Positions 7,194 to 13,788 of a DNA stretch of 13,935 nt are shown here, one piece after another. Position 1 is the first letter of the stretch. Each line of letters starts with the position of its first letter. This stretch comes from Methanobacteriota archaeon. Its GTDB lineage: Archaea > Halobacteriota > Methanosarcinia > Methanosarcinales > Methanoperedenaceae. The translations under genes and the position numbers were made by a program. The notes under the pieces were generated by a model, which saw nothing but the letters and a program-made list of their open reading frames with translations, had not been told where the DNA came from and searched no databases. The stretch covers positions 1-13,935 of the forward strand of contig JAHIFK010000134.1 in NCBI GenBank assembly GCA_018900975.1. Direction: 5' to 3'.

Positions 7194-8759
7194 ATGTCAG
7201 AAGAATATATTGAGGCAATAAGAAAAAAATTCGGAAACCTTATTCTTGATGAGACCGTTTCAAATAACGAGACCTATCTCACAATAAAGAAAGACGATGC
7301 AGTCCATATCTGTGACTACCTGTACCACACACTTAGATCTGCTCTTCTCTCGATGTTCGCAACTGATGAAAGAGCCAGAGACGGGTGCTTTAAGATACAT
7401 TATGTGTTCTCATGCAAAGGCGATGCGTTCATAATAATACAGATCAAAATCGAAGAAAATCTTCCAAAATTCACCACGCTTACACATAAGATACCCTCAG
7501 CCAACTGGTATGAGCGCGAAATACAGGATATGTTCGGGCTTGTACCTGTTGGTCATCCTGACCCCAGGCGCCTCATTCATTTCGAGGACTGGCCTGCCGG
7601 ACTTTATCCCCTGAGAAAGGATTTTGATATCAGGACAAAACCGGAGCGCGTGAAGGGGGAATATATTTATCGAAGAGTGGAGGGAGAAGGTGTTTATGAG
7701 ATACCCGTCGGACCTGTTCATGCAGGTGTTATTGAGCCAGGTCATTTCAGGTTCAGCGTGGCAGGTGAGCCTATACTGAACCTTGAGATAAGGCTTTTTT
7801 ATACCCATAAAGGAGTGGAAAAACTCTTCGAGACTATGAGCATCGATAAAGCAGTATTCCTTGCAGAAAGGGTATCTGGCGATAACTCGGCAGCGCATGC
7901 AGTGGCCTTCTGCCAGGCTGTCGAGAAGCTTGCGGGCATCGATATTCCTCCACGGGCAAAATACATACGAACCATACTTCTTGAACTTGAAAGGATCTAT
8001 AATCACCTGGGCGATATTGCCGGAATAGCGACCGACGTTGCTTATCCCTTCGGCGCAGCGCATGCTAACAGGTCGAAGGAACTGATGATGCAGCTTAACG
8101 AAAAACTAACAGGAAGCAGGCTGCTTCGCGGCATGAACGCCATAGGCGGCGTGAGGCGCGATATTGGCGATAAGAAAGAGATGATATCTAAGGAACTTGA
8201 TTCGCTTCAAAAAGATTTCAGGGAACTTATGGAACTACTGGTATCTTCTCCCTCCGTTGCAGACAGGATAGAGACCACAGGGCGCATCTCTACTGAGATA
8301 GCGAAAGGACTGCATGTTGTCGGTCCTGTAGGGCGCGCCTCTGGAATAGATAGCGACATAAGGCGGGACCATCCGTATGCAGCTTATCCGAAACTTGAAT
8401 TTAAGGTGCCGGTGAGTAAAGAAGGGGATGTGAATGCAAGGACAAATGTGCGCGCAGATGAGGTGTATGAATCCATAACGCTCATCCGGCAGGCGCTTTC
8501 CCGGCTCCATGAAGGCGAAATAAGAAAAGACTCAGGGAAAATACCGGATGGCTGCGCCCTGGGTTACACAGAATCGCCAAGGGGAGAAACATTTTACTGG
8601 GTTCACATTTCAAACGGCAGGATCGAACGATGCAAGGTGCGCGACCCGTCATTCTGCAACTGGCTTGCGATCGAGTATGCGGTCCTGGACAATATAGTCC
8701 CTGATTTCCCGATTATTAATAAAAGCCTGAGCTTATCGTATTCTGGAAATGATATGTAG
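7194..8759 (+). CDS. hyfG: Ehr-type large subunit (NuoC-NuoD fusion, HyfG-like) lacking NiFe ligands
   Basis: The protein has 521 residues. Residues 1-150 are a NuoC-like domain ending in ANWYEREIQDMFGL and the YPLRKDFD segment. Residues 170-521 are a NuoD/HycE-like large-subunit domain. In NiFe hydrogenases two CxxC pairs hold the metal. Here the first pair position reads RVSGDNSAAH, so Cys becomes Ser228 and Asn231, with His235 kept. The C-terminal pair position reads RDPSFCNW, where the two ligand sites are Ser486 and Asn489; Cys488 is in a non-ligand position. All four ligands are therefore absent, and no C-terminal maturation-protease extension follows DPSFCNW beyond a short conserved tail. 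This is the pattern of Ehr (energy-converting hydrogenase related) complexes, whose substrate is unknown; labelling it a hydrogenase would be wrong. The gene starts 4 bases after hyfF with a weak ribosome site (GTGAGATGATAG region). Confidence 0.9.
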   Translation: MSEEYIEAIRKKFGNLILDETVSNNETYLTIKKDDAVHICDYLYHTLRSALLSMFATDERARDGCFKIHYVFSCKGDAFIIIQIKIEENLPKFTTLTHKIPSANWYEREIQDMFGLVPVGHPDPRRLIHFEDWPAGLYPLRKDFDIRTKPERVKGEYIYRRVEGEGVYEIPVGPVHAGVIEPGHFRFSVAGEPILNLEIRLFYTHKGVEKLFETMSIDKAVFLAERVSGDNSAAHAVAFCQAVEKLAGIDIPPRAKYIRTILLELERIYNHLGDIAGIATDVAYPFGAAHANRSKELMMQLNEKLTGSRLLRGMNAIGGVRRDIGDKKEMISKELDSLQKDFRELMELLVSSPSVADRIETTGRISTEIAKGLHVVGPVGRASGIDSDIRRDHPYAAYPKLEFKVPVSKEGDVNARTNVRADEVYESITLIRQALSRLHEGEIRKDSGKIPDGCALGYTESPRGETFYWVHISNGRIERCKVRDPSFCNWLAIEYAVLDNIVPDFPIINKSLSLSYSGNDM

Positions 8760-8767
8760 GTGAAATA

Positions 8768-9106
8768 ATGTTCGATATCCTGATAAAAACACTTAAGACC
8801 GGAACTGTAACAACAAAATATCCCAAAAAACCGGACATTGCGCCACAAGGATTTCGCGGGATGCCGGAATTGATACCTGATAAATGCACATTCTGCGGAG
8901 AATGCGCTAAATCATGCCCGCCTGGTGTGATATGCCTTATTGAAAATGGACAGGAAAAATCGCTCACCCTTTCCATTTGTGGATGCATTTTCTGCGGCAT
9001 GTGCGAAGAGGTATGTCCGGTTGGCGCTATCAGGCTCACGCAGGAATATGAACTTGCCTCAAAGACAAAGGACGAACTTCTTACGATCATCAGGAGGACA
9101 GCATGA
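8768..9106 (+). CDS. hyfH: Ferredoxin-like 2[4Fe-4S] subunit (HyfH/NuoI-like)
   Basis: The 112-residue protein has two complete [4Fe-4S] motifs: C40-x2-C43-x2-C46-x3-C50-P and C73-x2-C76-x2-C79-x3-C83-P. It corresponds to the electron-wire subunit linking the small subunit to the electron donor or acceptor. It is shorter than HycF/HyfH of E. coli (about 180) and lacks their C-terminal tail, as is common in archaeal group-4 complexes. AGGTGA precedes the ATG by 5 bases. Its last codon overlaps the next gene by 4 bases in an ATGA overlap, so the two are translationally coupled. Both cluster sites are intact, so electron transfer through the complex is likely retained even though the NiFe site is lost. 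Confidence 0.92.
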   Translation: MFDILIKTLKTGTVTTKYPKKPDIAPQGFRGMPELIPDKCTFCGECAKSCPPGVICLIENGQEKSLTLSICGCIFCGMCEEVCPVGAIRLTQEYELASKTKDELLTIIRRTA

Positions 9107-9591
9107 CGGTAGAGGATGAAATGGAGATAATGGGGCAGCGCCTCCATGAAAAGATTAAGAATATCTTTGGTCGCTCCCTTTCAATACGTGAGGTGGATGC
9201 CGGTTCATGTAATGGCTGCGAGGTCGAGGTAAACGCCCTGTCAAACCCGATATACGATATGGAACGATTCGGTATTCATATCGTGGCCTCGCCGCGCCAT
9301 GCTGACATGCTTCTTGTCACAGGACCGGTGACACGGAACATGGAACTTGCGCTCCTTAAGACATACAATGCAACGCCAGATCCAAAACTTGTCGCAGCAA
9401 TGGGGTCTTGTGCCTGCAACGGGGGCATATTCGGGGAAACCTACGCCAGCGGCAGCGGTGTAGACAGGTTTATGCCTGTAGATGTGTATATTCCTGGGTG
9501 TCCGCCAAGACCACAGGCAATTATATTCGGTCTTATGGTAGCCATTGATAAACTTGAGCAGAAAATACGGAAATTGGAGGTAAAAGCATGA
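9103..9591 (+). CDS. hyfI: Small subunit (HyfI / NuoB-like)
   Basis: The 162-residue protein has the proximal [4Fe-4S] ligand pattern C36-x2-C39 (GSCNGCEVEV), C103 (MGSCACNGG) and C133 (IPGCPPRPQAI). These are the four cysteines that hold the cluster nearest the active-site cavity in complex I and group-4 hydrogenases. GSCNGCE is typical of NuoB/HycG-type proteins. With the ferredoxin-like subunit it would carry electrons to or from the large subunit. The strong AGGAGG at 9091-9096 and the ATGA overlap with the upstream gene fix the start. The stop overlaps the next start (ATGA at 9588), tying the universal stress gene to the complex. No anomaly seen. Confidence 0.93.
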   Translation: MTVEDEMEIMGQRLHEKIKNIFGRSLSIREVDAGSCNGCEVEVNALSNPIYDMERFGIHIVASPRHADMLLVTGPVTRNMELALLKTYNATPDPKLVAAMGSCACNGGIFGETYASGSGVDRFMPVDVYIPGCPPRPQAIIFGLMVAIDKLEQKIRKLEVKA

Positions 9592-10022
9592 CAAAATATG
9601 AGATACTTGTAGCTACGGATGATTCTGAATATGCAAGGAAAGCAGAAAAAGCAGCCATGAAGATCGCACGTTCCTACAATATCCGTATGGTAGCTATCTA
9701 CATAGCCGTGGGCAGAAAAGACTCTGAACGGGAGGAACGCACCGCAAAGGGCGAGAATGTGCTCAACCGCGTTATAGAGGAGGGAGAGAAGATGGGACTG
9801 GAGGTGAATAAACTCCTTGTCGGAGTAAGCATGCAGCGTATGCCACAGAAGGGCGCCATGGCAGATACGATAGCGCGGGCAATACTTGATGCAGCTGAGA
9901 AGTATAAGGTACATACCATCGTACTTGGGGGAAAGGGGGAATCCGAAATAAATCCGGAACTTGGCAGCGTGGCACTGGCAGTAGTAAAGAAAGCTAAGTG
10001 CACGGTGATGGTTGCAAGATAA
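9588..10022 (+). CDS. Universal stress protein (UspA family)
   Basis: The 144-residue protein starts with ILVATDDSEYARKAEKAAMKIA, the N-terminal strand-helix of the UspA fold with the Asp that contacts adenine. It ends with IVLGGKGESEINPELGSVALAVVKKAKCTVMVAR, which carries the glycine-rich nucleotide loop (GGKG then GS after 8 residues, close to the G-2x-G-9x-G-S pattern of ATP-binding members). It probably binds a nucleotide as a dimer; regulation of enzymes or stress signalling is the general family role. GGAGGT precedes the ATG, and the gene overlaps the upstream subunit by 4 bases, so it is co-translated with the complex. That suggests a regulator or assembly partner of the complex; this is inference. 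It is the last gene of the operon. Confidence 0.9.
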   Translation: MTKYEILVATDDSEYARKAEKAAMKIARSYNIRMVAIYIAVGRKDSEREERTAKGENVLNRVIEEGEKMGLEVNKLLVGVSMQRMPQKGAMADTIARAILDAAEKYKVHTIVLGGKGESEINPELGSVALAVVKKAKCTVMVAR

Positions 10023-10070
10023 CCTATATATCCTTTGATAATTAGTATTATCATAAAAAGGTGAAACCGG
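10023..10070 (+). promoter_or_regulatory. acs promoter with operator-like inverted repeat
   Basis: The gap contains a TATA box CTATATAT at 10024-10031. Next is a perfect inverted repeat with 7-base arms (TGATAAT at 10036-10042, ATTATCA at 10047-10053) around TAGT, then AGGTGA at 10059-10064 before the ATG at 10071. The repeat sits between the TATA box and the expected transcript start near 10054, a typical repressor-operator place. It could alternatively be part of the upstream operon's terminator, though no clear T-run follows. Confidence 0.45.
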
Positions 10071-12023
10071 ATGGAAGAAGCAACTATAAAATCATTACTT
10101 AAAGAGGAGCGTGTATTTTACCCCCCTCAGGATTTTGCCAGTAAAGCATATATAAAAAATCTTGAAGAATACAGGGAGATATACGAAAAATCCATTAACG
10201 ACCCTGCATCTTTCTGGGGAGAGTTGGCTGACCAGATATCCTGGTACCGAAAATGGAAAAAAGTATATTCCTGGGACTCTGAAAAGGTAATATGCAAATG
10301 GTTCGAAGGCGGGAAACTGAACGCTTCGTATAACTGCCTTGACAGGCATATTGCAACAAAGGGTGACAGGATAGCCATCAAATGGGAAGGGGATGGCGGG
10401 GACACTGCCACATACACATACAGACAGTTGTATGATGAGGTATGCAAATTCGCGAACGTCCTTAAGAAAAGAGGCATCAAAAAGGGTGACAGGATAGCGA
10501 TCTATATGCCCATGATACCGCAGATTGTGATATCCATGCTCGCATGCGCAAGGATAGGCGCGATCCATAATGTGGTGTTCGCAGGGTTCAGCGCAGATGC
10601 GCTTCGTGAGCGCGTGAATGACAGCGGCTGTAAGATGGTCATTACGGCTGATGCAAGCTACAGGGCAGGTAAGACCATCCCCCTGAAAGAGAATGTGGAC
10701 AGGGCGCTTGCTGATAATTCTGTAGAGTGTGTTATCGTTTATGACCGTGCAGGAAGCACGGTCTCGATGAAAAAAGGCAGGGATCTCTGGTGGCATGAAG
10801 AGATGAAGAACGTTCCGGCAGAATGCAAACCTGAGGAGATGGATGCCGAAGACCCGCTTTACATACTTTATACGAGCGGGAGCACGGGCAAGCCCAAAGG
10901 CGTGCTGCATACCACAGGCGGTTACCTGCTTTATGTGCTTCAGACCTTCAAATGGATATTTGATTACAGAGATGAGGATATTTTCTACTGCACAGCCGAC
11001 ATAGGATGGGTCACGGGTCACAGTTATATCGTTTATGGTCCCCTCGCTGCAGGTGCGACTGAGGTAATGTTCGAAGGCGTCCCCAATTACCCCAACCCGG
11101 ACAGGTTCTGGGCGCTAATTGAAAAGTACAAAGTAACGATATTTTATACCGCGCCAACTGCAATACGGGCGCTTGAGCGAAGTGGCGACAAGTGGCCAAA
11201 AGGAAGAGACCTCTCAAGCCTCCGGCTCCTTGGTTCTGTAGGTGAACCCATAAATCCTGAAGCATGGATGTGGTATTACAACTTGATCGGTAAAAAACGC
11301 TGCCCGATAGTGGATACCTGGTGGCAGACCGAAACAGGGGGCATTCTGCTCACGCCTCTTCCGGGCGCAACACCTCTCAAGCCAAGTTCTGCCACGCTGC
11401 CTTTCCCCGGCATCGAACCGATGGTCGTGAAACCTGACGGCACAGAAGCAGCGGTCAACGAAGGCGGGCAGCTTGTGATAAAGAAGCCCTGGCCTGGAAT
11501 GATGCGCACGGTTTACGGGAACCATGAACGGTTCATTGAAAAATATTTCACTGCGTTCCCCGGAGTTTACCAGACTGGCGACAGCGCGAGGAAGGATGAA
11601 GATGGTTATTACTGGATAATGGGAAGAATAGACGATGTGATAAAGGTCTCAGGTCACAGGCTCGGTACTGCTGAGATAGAGAGTTCACTCGTGTCCCATC
11701 CTGCTGTTTCTGAGGCTGCTGTGGTGGGGTATCCGCATGATATCAAAGGTGAGGCGATCTATTCTTTTGTCTCGCTCAAGGAGGGTGTGGAAAAGACTGC
11801 AGAACTCAAGGCTGAGCTTTTCGAGCATGTCAGGAATACCATCGGTCCCATTGCCAAGCCTGAGAAGCTCCAGTTCGCTGATGCGCTGCCCAAGACGAGG
11901 TCAGGGAAGATCATGAGGAGGATACTGAGGAAGATCGCTTCAGGGGATGTTAAAGACCTCGGGGATACCAGCACGCTGGCTGATCCGTCGGTGGTGGAGG
12001 TTCTGGTGAATGAGAGGGAGTGA
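10071..12023 (+). CDS. acs: Acetyl-CoA synthetase (AMP-forming)
   Basis: This 650-residue enzyme of the ANL superfamily joins acetate to CoA using ATP, giving AMP and pyrophosphate in the cytoplasm. The order of motifs is an N-terminal ACS domain, the P-loop-like YTSGSTGKPKGV (267-278), VDTWWQTETGG with Trp417 in the acetate pocket, TGDSARKDEDGYYWIMGRIDD, and the C-terminal flap KTRSGKIMRR with Lys613, the catalytic and acetylation-target lysine. The length matches bacterial and archaeal acetate synthetases (about 650). The two adjacent Trp in the acetate pocket favour acetate rather than longer acids. It lies 48 bases after the universal stress gene with its own TATA box, so it may respond to carbon status separately from the complex. 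No frame problem seen. Confidence 0.96.
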   Translation: MEEATIKSLLKEERVFYPPQDFASKAYIKNLEEYREIYEKSINDPASFWGELADQISWYRKWKKVYSWDSEKVICKWFEGGKLNASYNCLDRHIATKGDRIAIKWEGDGGDTATYTYRQLYDEVCKFANVLKKRGIKKGDRIAIYMPMIPQIVISMLACARIGAIHNVVFAGFSADALRERVNDSGCKMVITADASYRAGKTIPLKENVDRALADNSVECVIVYDRAGSTVSMKKGRDLWWHEEMKNVPAECKPEEMDAEDPLYILYTSGSTGKPKGVLHTTGGYLLYVLQTFKWIFDYRDEDIFYCTADIGWVTGHSYIVYGPLAAGATEVMFEGVPNYPNPDRFWALIEKYKVTIFYTAPTAIRALERSGDKWPKGRDLSSLRLLGSVGEPINPEAWMWYYNLIGKKRCPIVDTWWQTETGGILLTPLPGATPLKPSSATLPFPGIEPMVVKPDGTEAAVNEGGQLVIKKPWPGMMRTVYGNHERFIEKYFTAFPGVYQTGDSARKDEDGYYWIMGRIDDVIKVSGHRLGTAEIESSLVSHPAVSEAAVVGYPHDIKGEAIYSFVSLKEGVEKTAELKAELFEHVRNTIGPIAKPEKLQFADALPKTRSGKIMRRILRKIASGDVKDLGDTSTLADPSVVEVLVNERE

Positions 12024-12045
12024 GGGGTGAAAAAGGTGGTACAGG

Positions 12046-12064
12046 CCTCGTACATCGTACGGGG
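12046..12064 (+). terminator. Hairpin downstream of acs (weak terminator candidate)
   Basis: CCTCGTAC, an ATC loop, then GTACGGGG form an 8-base stem with one G-T pair, starting 22 bases after the acs stop. No T-run follows, so transcript-end function is only a guess; archaeal terminators normally need T-runs. Confidence 0.2.
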
Positions 12065-12119
12065 TATACCGGTGACTGCGGGTGGGGGCTGTCAAGTTTG
12101 GTATTGGGGGCTATCATAA

Positions 12120-12250
12120 AATAGAACACGGATTGCGCGGATGCCCTCGGATCCGTGAAAATCCGTCCAAAAGTAAAAGAAGGACATGCAAAGCATGCCC
12201 TATACCGTGTAAACTGAGGTTTCAGTTTATCCTTGTCATCCGCGTTCCTC
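12120..12250. repeat. Structured noncoding stretch with nested inverted repeats
   Basis: No gene is seen between the acs stop (12023) and the small membrane gene (12425). This part holds CGCGGATG at 12136-12143 pairing with CATCCGCG at 12237-12244; ACGGATT at 12128-12134 pairing with AATCCGT at 12160-12166; the palindrome CGGATCCG at 12148-12155; CATGC/GCATG around AAA near 12185-12197; and AAACTGA/TCAGTTT at 12211-12228 with a 4-base loop. ACGGATT/AATCCGT sequences look like a dispersed noncoding repeat. The 74-codon frame over it (12082-12306) has no protein-like signature and is rejected. Confidence 0.4.
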
Positions 12251-12364
12251 GTTGTGATGGCAGTGCCGTTTCATATGTGGTTGCACCAAGAGAAGCGCGA
12301 CTCTAAGCTTTCATCTGATTTTTTGAATTCTAACCACAATAGATTTTACACCAAAGTAAGGCGG

Positions 12365-12381
12365 AAAATATATAATATATG
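12365..12381 (+). promoter_or_regulatory. TATA box for small membrane protein gene
   Basis: The AT-only run AAAATATATAATATAT, ending at G12381, lies about 45-60 bases before the ATG at 12425. It would put transcription start near 12400, followed by AGGAGGAG at 12413-12420. Confidence 0.5.
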
Positions 12382-12424
12382 CCTTATGATAGTAGACTAA
12401 TTGATATTTTCAAGGAGGAGTATC

Positions 12425-12919
12425 ATGGCCAAGGGAAGTAAGTTAAAGCATAATGCCAAGAAGGTTTGGGGATGGATAGTAAAAGGGGTGAGTTTTGTGT
12501 GGCGGCAGACGATTGTATACAACATTATTTTGGGCGTAGGGGTAGCTTTGTTGTTTGCATGGTTGTTGTCGCATGCATTTAGTGAATATTTTAGTTGTAA
12601 GTATTTGATTCAGGATTCGTTAGGGATGCCTTCATTTATGTGTAATGGGCACGATTTCTTGGTAGTGAATATTCCGGGGTTGAGTTCGGTAATGGATGGG
12701 CCGCTAGAGTGGATTCGACAGGGAATTTTATGGACAGTGTTGTTTTTTGGCATCGTGATTAGCGGGTTTGCCACCTTCATTATTAATAATATTATGAAAG
12801 TAGCCCGATTATTGGCATTTAATAAGCAAGAATGGAAGGCATTGTTGTCTACGATGAGGGTGTTCATTACAATTTTGTTTCTGTTTTTGATATCATTTTC
12901 ACTATTAATTAAGTTATAA
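12425..12919 (+). CDS. Small three-helix membrane protein of unknown function
   Basis: The protein has 164 residues from the ATG at 12425. I prefer ATG to the TTG at 12401 because AGGAGGAG ends 4 bases before it and a TATA box lies at the right distance. A basic N-terminus (MAKGSKLKHNAKKVWGW) is followed by three hydrophobic helices: about 31-50 (VYNIILGVGVALLFAWLLSH), 98-120 (GILWTVLFFGIVISGFATFI), and 143-163 (MRVFITILFLFLISFSLLIKL). The loop after the first helix carries two cysteines (FSCKY and SFMCN). No family is recognised. Codon use differs sharply from the operon upstream: 20 of 23 leucines use TTA or TTG. This points to recent transfer from a different genome, perhaps plasmid or virus. 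It lies just left of the repeat-bracketed toxin-antitoxin pair. Confidence 0.65.
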   Translation: MAKGSKLKHNAKKVWGWIVKGVSFVWRQTIVYNIILGVGVALLFAWLLSHAFSEYFSCKYLIQDSLGMPSFMCNGHDFLVVNIPGLSSVMDGPLEWIRQGILWTVLFFGIVISGFATFIINNIMKVARLLAFNKQEWKALLSTMRVFITILFLFLISFSLLIKL

Positions 12920-12933
12920 TAGTTGAATGGACT

Positions 12934-12983
12934 GCGCCCCCGGCTGCCCATATATCATAACCAGCCCGGCGCCGGCGCTCCCC
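12934..12983 (+). repeat. Direct repeat, left copy (50 bp)
   Basis: This 50-base GC-rich block opens GCGCCCCCGGCTGCCCAT and ends GCGCTCCCC. It matches the block at 13621-13670 at 44 of 50 positions. It contains a short dyad GGCTG/CAGCC and the palindrome CCGGCGCCGG. It lies between the small membrane gene and hicA. Confidence 0.8.
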
Positions 12984-13046
12984 CTTAGAGAACATAATAA
13001 TTAGGTACTGCAGCATACTATGGAGCCAACCGCATGAAATTTAGAT

Positions 13047-13286
13047 TTATTTCATGATTTCAATAAAATCATCTCTTGTCAATCCTGATTGCTTAATGAT
13101 CGATATCAAAGTCCCCTTTGGGATTGGGTTTCTTTTTGGGATGATAACAAGATACTTTTCCCCATGATCCCCTGCCCTGACCAGAGCGATATGACTGCCT
13201 TTACCCTTAATGGGAGCATAATCAAATCCGGCTTTTAGGAGACGTTTTATGATCTTGTTTGATGAAACAGAAGGAAGTTTGCTCAC
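13047..13286 (-). CDS. hicA: HicA-type toxin (YcfA family mRNA interferase)
   Basis: The 79-residue basic protein has the full HicA pattern: SKLPSVSSNKIIKRLLKAGF at the N-terminus, then KGKGSHIALVR with the catalytic His32 in G-S-H, and PKRNPIPKGTLISIIKQSGLTRDDFIEIM at the end. HicA is a small double-stranded-RNA-binding-fold RNase that cuts mRNA until HicB blocks it. The start is GTG at 13286, preceded by GGTGTAGAGG; it overlaps the upstream hicB reading frame by 65 bases. Length matches the family (about 60-80). It is intact, so the module is probably active. Confidence 0.92.
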   Translation of the reverse strand: MSKLPSVSSNKIIKRLLKAGFDYAPIKGKGSHIALVRAGDHGEKYLVIIPKRNPIPKGTLISIIKQSGLTRDDFIEIMK

Positions 13287-13527
13287 CCTCTACACCAAAA
13301 GTAGAAGTGAATTTATTCTGGGAATGTAAGGATGCGGCAAAATCATTCAAAATACCCAGCGCTTTGGCATTCTCAAGATATAATTCCACAGCCTCTTTCA
13401 AGTTCTCAAGAGCTTCCTCTGGTGTGTCACCTGCGCTGGCAACTTCAAGCTCCGGGCATTTTGAAACATAAACATCATCTTCCTGCCAGATTATAGCTGT
13501 AACATTCAATTTTTCCATGCTTTTCAT
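13222..13527 (-). CDS. hicB: HicB-type antitoxin
   Basis: The 101-residue protein has the partial RNase-H fold core of HicB: NVTAIIWQEDDVYVSKCPELEVASAGDTPEEALENLKEAVELYLENAKALGI. It neutralises HicA and usually represses its own promoter. The ATG at 13527 is used here (the ATG at 13518 is also possible); a TATA-like TATTAAATATATT at 13551-13563 suggests a nearly leaderless transcript. The last ~15 residues (EQTSFCFIKQDHKTSPKSRI) run into hicA in another frame and do not look like the family. The stop may have been lost by mutation so that the gene now extends 65 bases into hicA. Antitoxin-first order, as in many archaeal HicBA pairs. Confidence 0.85.
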   Translation of the reverse strand: MKSMEKLNVTAIIWQEDDVYVSKCPELEVASAGDTPEEALENLKEAVELYLENAKALGILNDFAASLHSQNKFTSTFGVEGEQTSFCFIKQDHKTSPKSRI

Positions 13528-13550
13528 ACTAATTGATGTGTAATGCTTGT

Positions 13551-13563
13551 TATTAAATATATT
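13551..13563 (-). promoter_or_regulatory. TATA box for the hicBA operon
   Basis: TATTAAATATATT lies about 25-35 bases upstream of the hicB ATG at 13527 on the minus strand, so transcription would start within a few bases of the start codon. Confidence 0.45.
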
Positions 13564-13620
13564 GTTTCCCGCTTTCCATCAATAAGGTTTCCGTCTTACC
13601 TCCCCCGCCCCCCCATAAAT

Positions 13621-13670
13621 GCGCCTACGGCTGCCCATAAATCATAACGAGCCCGGCGACAGCGCTCCCC
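13621..13670 (+). repeat. Direct repeat, right copy (50 bp)
   Basis: This is the second copy of the block at 12934-12983, in the same orientation, starting GCGCCTACGGCTGCCCAT and ending GCGCTCCCC. Six differences are seen (block positions 6, 7, 20, 29, 39, 41). The two copies bracket hicBA and its promoter with 637 bases between them. Confidence 0.8.
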
Positions 13671-13688
13671 GTGATAACTTAGGCTGTC

Positions 13689-13746
13689 CTTTAAGAGCAT
13701 ATTTAAGTAAGTAGAAAGATAATAATTAGATAACAGGCTCTTAAAG
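13689..13746. repeat. Inverted repeat upstream of the DUF433 gene
   Basis: CTTTAAGAGC at 13689-13698 and GCTCTTAAAG at 13737-13746 are perfect 10-base inverted arms around 38 AT-rich bases. The element ends 42 bases before the ATG at 13789. It could be an operator for an autoregulated antitoxin gene or an unrelated small element. Confidence 0.45.
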
Positions 13747-13788
13747 CAAAAGCTCAATACTTAACTTTAATCCTTCACAGGAAAAATC

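Noticed and set aside
7194..9591. Working NiFe hydrogenase or formate hydrogenlyase
   Set aside because: All four metal-ligand cysteines of the large subunit are missing, and no maturation protease or formate dehydrogenase gene is seen.
10095..11021. 308-codon minus-strand frame inside acs
   Set aside because: It lies entirely opposite a clear acetyl-CoA synthetase; its composition (many Cys, His, Tyr) is that of an antisense shadow.
12082..12306. 74-codon frame after acs
   Set aside because: It runs through the inverted-repeat element, has no family signature, and has no ribosome site at its start.
12934..13670. Insertion sequence between the direct repeats
   Set aside because: The interval codes only for HicA and HicB; there is no transposase, and the repeats are direct, not terminal inverted.
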